DNA of 9,433 nt from an uncultured bacterium (lineage in GTDB: Bacteria > Actinomycetota > Actinomycetes > S36-B12): contig CAIVQM010000266.1 of the NCBI GenBank assembly GCA_903908025.1, forward strand, positions 1 through 9,433. The letters run 5' to 3'. Every line of letters begins with the position of its first letter. Within the stretch, counting starts at the first letter, position 1. The position numbers were made by a program, and so were the translations under genes. The notes under the pieces were generated by a model. The model worked only from the letters and a program-made list of their open reading frames with translations, did not search any database and was not told the DNA's origin. Below are positions 5,604 to 9,433 of this stretch, in pieces.

Positions 5604-5752
5604 AGCACGCCACTAACGCGGCGAGGGAGGGAACCGTCGCCGCAAGCGGCTCCTCCCAAATCCAAGCACGCCGCTTCGCGGCGAGGGAGGGAACCGTCGC
5701 CGCAAGCGGCTCCTCCCAAATCCAAGCACGCCGCTTCGCGGCGAGGGAGGGA
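5601..5752. repeat. 60-bp tandem repeat containing the 3' end of tRNA-Ser
   Basis: Bases 5617-5692 are identical to 5677-5752, a 76-base exact match at offset 60. This gives two full units plus a 16-bp partial copy. The right-most 14 bases (5739-5752) are the 3' end of the tRNA gene: discriminator, 3' acceptor strand and part of the T arm. On the left a decayed continuation is visible: 5601-5620 matches 5661-5680 with one base deleted and about four substitutions (the shared AGCACGCC at 5604, 5665 and 5725 gives spacings of 61 and 60). The block fills the gap between tRNA-Ser and the CrtO-like gene. The exact copies look like a recent tandem duplication beside an older copy. As 60 is a multiple of three, translations through it show a false 20-residue repeat. 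Confidence 0.93.
5729..5743 (-). other. Hairpin in the tRNA-Ser trailer, repeated 60 bp downstream; possible terminator or processing site
   Basis: CGCCGC and GCGGCG pair across a 3-nt loop at 5729-5743. The first arm on the transcript includes the discriminator and the last bases of the tRNA acceptor. An identical hairpin stands at 5669-5683. After each, the transcript runs into TGCTTGGATTT, a weakly T-rich tail. A second hairpin in each unit has the core GCCGC-AA-GCGGC (5639-5650 and 5699-5710), enclosed by GGGAGG/CCTCCC (5625-5630 with 5652-5657, and the same plus 60). Function may be termination, RNase processing or none. Confidence 0.45.
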
Positions 5753-5823
5753 TTTGAACCCCCGGTGGGTTTCCCCACGGGCGCTTTCAAGGCGCCTGCA
5801 ATCGGCCGCTCTGCCACCTCGCC
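5739..5823 (-). tRNA. tRNA-Ser (anticodon UGA)
   Basis: The minus strand folds as an 85-nt class II tRNA. The 7-bp acceptor stem is GGCGAGG with CCTCGCC and the discriminator is G, as expected for serine. The anticodon stem-loop is GGCGC-CTTGAAA-GCGCC, giving anticodon TGA, which reads UCA and other UCN codons. A long variable arm, about CGTGGGGAAACCCACCG, identifies the class. The T arm has GGGGG-TTCAAAT-CCCTC. CCA is not encoded. It starts 19 bp after the stop of the membrane-anchored hypothetical gene and lies in the same direction as all its neighbours. Its 3' end is the seed of the 60-bp tandem repeat. Confidence 0.95.
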
Positions 5824-5833
5824 TGAGGGCACA

Positions 5834-5839
5834 ACCGTA
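5834..5839 (-). promoter_or_regulatory. Possible -10 element (TACGGT) of tRNA-Ser
   Basis: TACGGT on the minus strand fits TAnnnT and ends 10 nt before the mature tRNA 5' end, allowing a leader of about 3 nt. It lies between the hypothetical gene's stop and the tRNA. No convincing -35 hexamer is found 16-18 bp upstream, so co-transcription from the upstream genes remains possible. Confidence 0.3.
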
Positions 5840-5842
5840 GTG

Positions 5843-6943
5843 TCAGGACGCTGCTGGGATCGCAGTCGGGTACGGCTGGTCGACGAACTCGACATACGGC
5901 TCGTCGACGGCCAGCAGCGACCAGCGGGAACCATCGGCCCCGGTGAGGACGTAGGCGGGCAGGAACAGGACGCTGCCGTCCGGCTGCCCGTACTGGGCCA
6001 GGGCCAGATCGGCCTCGGTGACCGAGACCTCGGTGACCGCGACGGAGATCACCGGACGGTCCGGACGGGCGCTTGCCGACGGAGAGGCAGGCGATGCCAC
6101 CGGACCGCCAGCAGAGATGAGCGTCGGCCCGATCGCCGACCAGCCGGGCTGCCCTGAGCGTTCGACGGCACTCCGCGCGCCGACCACGGGGTAGTCCGGC
6201 ACCTCCTCGAGACCCGCGGAGAACCCGGCAGCCCGCACGATGGCCCCCGATGGTCCGAAGCCGACCTCCCAGGACAGGCGCGTGCGCGCGCCCGCCACGA
6301 GCTGCCACGCGGTGACCGACGTCAGGTCGGCGAACCGATCGACCTGCCAGTCGACCGATGCGGTGTCCACTCCGATGCTGCCGAGCAGGGCCGCCGCGAG
6401 CTCGATCGCCCGCTCAGCCGACAGGGGCGCTCCGACGGCCGGCCGGGCACTCGCCGACGGATCCTCGAAAGTCCATGTCACGAGCGAGTCATCCGCGACG
6501 ACGAGGTGCGGTCCGTCGAGTGCACCGGTCGTCCACGATGCGCCCTCCGCCACGGGGATCCCCTCGATCCCGAAAACCGGGCCGAGCACTCCCGCGACCT
6601 GACCGGGACTGATGCCCGCGTTCACGAGTCGGTAGCCGCTGGCGGTCGTTGCCGTGTCGTCGAGGCCATCAACAGCCGTGAGGAGAGCCGGCCATGACGG
6701 CTGGACCGAGGTCGACACCGTGAGGCTGGGCAGGGTCGCGACGGGCAACGGCTCCGCCGCTGGCGACTCCTCGAGCACGGGCAGGGCCGTCACGACGATG
6801 TCAGGCCCGGGAGCGGTCTCGCGTCCCACGACGACACCCACGACCGCCACGGCAGCCAGGACGAGAACGGACCCGATCACGATCAGCGGCGTGCGCCACC
6901 AGCGACGTCGGGGCGTGCCATCACTGTTTCCGTCCTGCGACAC
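5843..6943 (-). CDS. Membrane-anchored hypothetical protein
   Basis: I do not recognise a named family for this 366-residue protein. A short charged, Arg-rich N terminus (PRRRWWR at 11-17) is followed by one transmembrane helix at about 18-40. The remaining ~320 residues should lie outside the membrane under the positive-inside rule; no lipobox is seen. A Pro/Ser/Ala-rich linker (about 42-85) precedes a folded part. The C-terminal stretch 'SVLFLPAYVLTGADGSRWS' (about 327-345) followed by 'LLAVDEPYVEF' resembles a recurring C-terminal motif of actinobacterial membrane-anchored hypotheticals, recalled by eye only. The GTG 6943 start is supported by GGGAGG 5 nt upstream (6949-6954). It begins 13 bp after the flippase stop, so the two are probably co-transcribed and may act in the same envelope process; that link is inference. 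tRNA-Ser follows after 19 bp. Confidence 0.7.
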   Translation of the reverse strand: MSQDGNSDGTPRRRWWRTPLIVIGSVLVLAAVAVVGVVVGRETAPGPDIVVTALPVLEESPAAEPLPVATLPSLTVSTSVQPSWPALLTAVDGLDDTATTASGYRLVNAGISPGQVAGVLGPVFGIEGIPVAEGASWTTGALDGPHLVVADDSLVTWTFEDPSASARPAVGAPLSAERAIELAAALLGSIGVDTASVDWQVDRFADLTSVTAWQLVAGARTRLSWEVGFGPSGAIVRAAGFSAGLEEVPDYPVVGARSAVERSGQPGWSAIGPTLISAGGPVASPASPSASARPDRPVISVAVTEVSVTEADLALAQYGQPDGSVLFLPAYVLTGADGSRWSLLAVDEPYVEFVDQPYPTAIPAAS

Positions 6944-6956
6944 GCACGCCTCCCAT

Positions 6957-8189
6957 CTACTCCGCTGACTCGATCGGCACCGGGATGTTGGGTCCCTGGC
7001 GGCGGTCCATGATCAGGCCGGCCACGGTGAGAACGAGCGAGACGGCGACGACGGTCGTGACGATCTCGGCGAGTGTCTCGTGCCGCCAGCCGACGACAAC
7101 CGTGACGAGGACGATGAGCGCCGCCCACACGGCGAACACCGCTCGACGGTCCTGCGTCGCCAGGCGTGCGTAGAGCAGCACCTGGACGAGCGCGAACGCG
7201 GAGCCCTCGAGCGCGAACAGCCACACTTCCGAGCCGAGCTCGGTGTACTGCGTGCCGCCGAGGACGCGCACGACAAAGTCGCCGAACAGGAAGCTGAATA
7301 GCGTGATGCCAAGTCCGACCAGACCGGTCAGTCCGGTCGCGATGTAGACCGCGCGGCGATGTCCGCCGGCCGTCATCTTCGGGAACAGGACCACCACGAT
7401 CGCACCGGGCAGGAAGAACGCGATCTTCGCGAGCTGCACGCCCACGGAGTACTCGCCCGACTGATCACCGTCGAGGAAGAGGCGGGCGAGGAGCACATCG
7501 ATATTGGTGAGGGTGAACAGCACGAAGAGCGCGTGCACCACATGGCCGAACTCCGTGGCTACGCCGCGTGAAACATGCGTGCCCCAGGCTCCCGGGCAGG
7601 CGATCCGGTAGGCCACGAAGGCACCGGCGGCGCAGCCGAAGAACACGCCAACCCCGACGCCGATCACACTGTGCAGCACGAGCACGCCGATGGCGCCACC
7701 GATCGCGCGGCCGAGCTGATTGGCAAGGAAGGACCATGACAGGCGCAGGTGCTCTTCGCGGCCCTGCGCGATACCCATGGCCGCGGAGCCGACGACCACG
7801 AACCCGAGCGACGCGATGCCGGCGGCGACCGCCACAGGCGGGATGGTGAACAGCGTCCCCAACGGCCATGCGAGCAGCAGGCCAGCCACGAAGATGGCGG
7901 CCCCGACGAGGACGGCGAGGCGAACTGCCTCACCCTCAACCTCGGTTCGTTCGGCATCGGTCGTGATGACCGCAACCCGGCGGGCCGTGAGCGCCTGCGT
8001 GGCGATGGCGATCGTCGAGATGATCACGAGCATGCCCAGCAGGGCGCCCAGCGCACCGAACTCGTCCGGTGTGAGGATGCGCGCCGCGATCATCGTCAGG
8101 AGGAACGCCGCAGCGTTTCCGATCATGGTCGCCCCGCCGACGAAGACGAGACCCTTGGCCAGGGCGGCGCGGGGCGTGGGCGTACTCAC
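6957..8189 (-). CDS. MOP-superfamily polysaccharide/lipid flippase (Wzx/MurJ-like)
   Basis: This 410-residue protein is almost wholly hydrophobic, with about 12 predicted membrane helices. Its start, 'LVFVGGATMIGNAAAFLLTMIAARILTPDEFG' in two parts (a Gly-rich first helix, then 'ARILTPDEFGALGALLG'), is typical of polysaccharide-biosynthesis flippases that move lipid-linked sugars across the cytoplasmic membrane. 'TNIDVLLARLFLDGDQSGEY' followed by 'VGVQLAKIAFFLPGAI' matches the family's second-half pattern. At 410 residues it is shorter than many Wzx proteins, so it may have 12 rather than 14 helices. No glycosyltransferase gene is in the window, so the cargo is unknown. GTG 8189 is chosen because AGGG lies 7 nt upstream and a TAGGGT hexamer ends exactly 6 nt upstream; GTG 8195 would add two residues. 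The membrane-anchored hypothetical follows closely. Confidence 0.82.
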   Translation of the reverse strand: MSTPTPRAALAKGLVFVGGATMIGNAAAFLLTMIAARILTPDEFGALGALLGMLVIISTIAIATQALTARRVAVITTDAERTEVEGEAVRLAVLVGAAIFVAGLLLAWPLGTLFTIPPVAVAAGIASLGFVVVGSAAMGIAQGREEHLRLSWSFLANQLGRAIGGAIGVLVLHSVIGVGVGVFFGCAAGAFVAYRIACPGAWGTHVSRGVATEFGHVVHALFVLFTLTNIDVLLARLFLDGDQSGEYSVGVQLAKIAFFLPGAIVVVLFPKMTAGGHRRAVYIATGLTGLVGLGITLFSFLFGDFVVRVLGGTQYTELGSEVWLFALEGSAFALVQVLLYARLATQDRRAVFAVWAALIVLVTVVVGWRHETLAEIVTTVVAVSLVLTVAGLIMDRRQGPNIPVPIESAE

Positions 8190-8195
8190 AGCCAC

Positions 8196-8201
8196 ACCCT
8201 A
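8196..8201 (-). promoter_or_regulatory. Possible -10 element (TAGGGT) for a leaderless flippase transcript
   Basis: TAGGGT on the minus strand fits TAnnnT and is followed by 6 nt and GTG 8189. A promoter is expected here because a strong palindrome separates the flippase from the TrpB2 gene; its -35 region would fall within that palindrome. The same bases contain AGGG, which could instead act as a ribosome binding site. Confidence 0.35.
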
Positions 8202-8208
8202 CTTATGC

Positions 8209-8245
8209 CGATGGCCCCGCGTTCACCGTGAACGCGGGGCCATCG
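8209..8245. terminator. Perfect 18-bp inverted repeat after the TrpB2 gene
   Basis: The arms 8209-8226 and 8228-8245 are exactly complementary around a single central base, with core GGCCCCGCGTTCAC. The repeat begins 13 nt after the TrpB2 stop on the transcript and ends just before the flippase start region. There is no T-tract, so it fits a U-less actinobacterial terminator. Because it is palindromic DNA right upstream of a promoter, an operator is the alternative. Confidence 0.7.
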
Positions 8246-8258
8246 TGAGCAGCGGTGA

Positions 8259-9433
8259 CTAGCCGACCACCTGGGGAAGGGTGGCGAGCGCCTCGGCGAA
8301 GCGCTCGTCGCTGACCTCCTCGTCGACCATCGAGCCGTTGAGGTACGCGTCGTAGGCCGCCAGGTCGAAGTGACCGTGACCGCAGAGGGCGGTGAGGATG
8401 ACGGTCTCCTCGCCCGTCTCCTTGGCCTTCTTGGCCTCACGGATCGCCATCGCCAGTGCGTGCGTGGGCTCCGGCGCCGGCACGATGCCCTCGGTGCGAG
8501 CGAAGAGCACGGCCCCAGCGAAGCACTCCGTCTGGGGAACCGCGATGGCATCCATCAGCCCGAGCTCGTAGACATGCGAGATCAGCGGCGCCATGCCGTG
8601 GTACCGCAGGCCACCCGCGTGGATCGGGTCGGGGATGAAGTCATGCCCGAGGGTGTGCATCTTCATGAGCGGCGTCATGCCCGCGGTGTCACCGAAGTCG
8701 TACGCGTAGACGCCCTTGGTGAGCGACGGGCACGAAGAGGGCTCGACCGCGAGAATCTGCGGGTTCATCTTCCCGGCGAGCTTCTCGCGGAGGAACGGGA
8801 AGGACAGGCCGGCGAAGTTCGATCCGCCACCCGTGCAGCCGATGATGTGCGTCGGGGTGTCGCCCGCCTTCGCCATCTGGAGCAGGGCCTCCTCACCGAT
8901 GATCGTCTGGTGCAGCAGCACGTGGTTGAGCACGGAGCCCAGTGCATACCGCGTGTTGGGATCCTTCGCCGCGACCTCGACGGCCTCGGAGATCGCGATG
9001 CCGAGCGAGCCGGACCAGTTCTTCGGATCCGCAGCGAGGGCACGGCCGATGTCCGTGACGTCGGACGGCGAGCGGTGGACACGTCCGCCGAAGGCCTCGA
9101 TCATCAGGCGGCGGTAGGGCTTCGCGTCGTACGACGCACCTACCTGCCACACCTCGCAGTCGATGTCGTACAGCGCGCATGCGAAGGACAGTGCCGTTCC
9201 CCACTGGCCCGCACCCGTCTCGGTGGTGAGCTTGGTGGTGCCTTCCTTCTTGTTGTAGTACGCCTGCGGCACGGAGGTGTTCGTCTTGTGCGAGCCGGCC
9301 GGCGAGACGCCCTCGTACTTGAAGTAGATCTTGGCGGGCGTGCCGAGGAACTGCTCGAGCCGGTGGGCGCGGATCAGCGGGCTGGGGCGCCACAGCTTGA
9401 AGATCTCCCGGACCTCGTCGGGGATCTTGATCC
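8259..9433 (-). CDS. trpB: Tryptophan synthase beta chain, TrpB2 type (5' end outside window)
   Basis: The frame is open to the window edge and gives 390 residues; about 40-60 N-terminal residues are missing by comparison with the family. It is a PLP-dependent fold-type II enzyme that joins indole and serine to make tryptophan. Visible motifs are 'RPSPLIRAHRLE', 'GSHKTNTS' with the PLP lysine (codon 9285-9287), 'ETGAGQWGTALS', 'GCTGGGSNF' (phosphate loop) and 'LRYHGMAPLIS'. GAGQW in place of the GAGQH of ordinary TrpB marks the TrpB2 group, which lacks a tight TrpA partner and is thought to salvage free indole. No trpA follows; the gene ends at a strong palindrome. Other fold-type II lyases are excluded by the length and these motifs. 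Confidence 0.93.
   Translation of the reverse strand, partial: IKIPDEVREIFKLWRPSPLIRAHRLEQFLGTPAKIYFKYEGVSPAGSHKTNTSVPQAYYNKKEGTTKLTTETGAGQWGTALSFACALYDIDCEVWQVGASYDAKPYRRLMIEAFGGRVHRSPSDVTDIGRALAADPKNWSGSLGIAISEAVEVAAKDPNTRYALGSVLNHVLLHQTIIGEEALLQMAKAGDTPTHIIGCTGGGSNFAGLSFPFLREKLAGKMNPQILAVEPSSCPSLTKGVYAYDFGDTAGMTPLMKMHTLGHDFIPDPIHAGGLRYHGMAPLISHVYELGLMDAIAVPQTECFAGAVLFARTEGIVPAPEPTHALAMAIREAKKAKETGEETVILTALCGHGHFDLAAYDAYLNGSMVDEEVSDERFAEALATLPQVVG

Noticed and set aside
5594..5725. N-terminal extension of the CrtO-like frame through the repeat
   Set aside because: The added residues are only the repeat in translation (60 is divisible by 3), and a good GGAG site with correct spacing supports the start at 5593.
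5601..5752. CRISPR array
   Set aside because: The units are directly tandem with no variable spacers, there are only about 2.5 copies, and no cas gene is present.
5739..5823. attL/attR of an integrated element at tRNA-Ser
   Set aside because: The tRNA 3' end is duplicated, but the copies are 60 bp apart and no integrase or cargo lies between or near them.
5475..6157. Plus-strand reading frames with a 20-residue repeated peptide across 5600-5840
   Set aside because: They are translations of the 60-bp repeat and the complement of tRNA-Ser, a well-known source of false proteins. They have no RBS and run antisense to real genes.
8259..9272. TrpB2 gene beginning at 9272
   Set aside because: The codon is an internal GTG. 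The conserved PLP-lysine motif GSHKTNTS and further conserved residues lie upstream in the same open frame.

Overview
The window is GC-rich, densely coded bacterial DNA, most likely from an actinobacterium (Actinomycetota). The grounds are frequent GTG starts, strong GC bias at third codon positions, terminator-like hairpins without U-tracts, possible leaderless starts, and gene families typical of that phylum. I cannot place it more precisely. It reads as ordinary chromosome: there is no transposase, integrase, phage gene or CRISPR array.

Layout. Bases 1-318 hold the 3' end of a HEAT-repeat-like protein (+). It converges on, and overlaps by 10 bp, an inositol-2-dehydrogenase-like Gfo/Idh/MocA oxidoreductase (-, 309-1316). 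A short divergent promoter region separates that gene from an AroE-family dehydrogenase with an altered substrate-binding N terminus (+, 1399-2253). A long hairpin follows, then a zinc-dependent CAD/YahK-type alcohol dehydrogenase (+, 2418-3464). Three neighbouring oxidoreductases suggest catabolism of sugars, polyols or related alcohols and acids, but no pathway can be fixed.

From 3450 to the right edge every gene is on the minus strand. In transcription order they are: a TrpB2-type tryptophan synthase beta chain (cut by the window edge), a perfect 18-bp palindrome, a MOP-superfamily flippase, a membrane-anchored hypothetical protein, tRNA-Ser(UGA), a CrtO-like small membrane protein, a DDAH/arginine-deiminase-fold hydrolase and a YihY/BrkB-like membrane protein. 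The last three form a tight cluster (a 4-bp ATGA overlap, then a gap of under 30 bp) and are probably one operon. The flippase and hypothetical protein form a second pair.

The most unusual feature is directly behind the tRNA-Ser gene. A 60-bp unit that contains the last 14 nt of the tRNA is tandemly duplicated exactly, and a decayed remnant of another unit reaches the ribosome-binding site of the CrtO-like gene. Each unit can fold into two hairpins and carries another copy of the tRNA 3' acceptor strand. I see no complete new defence or mobile system here.
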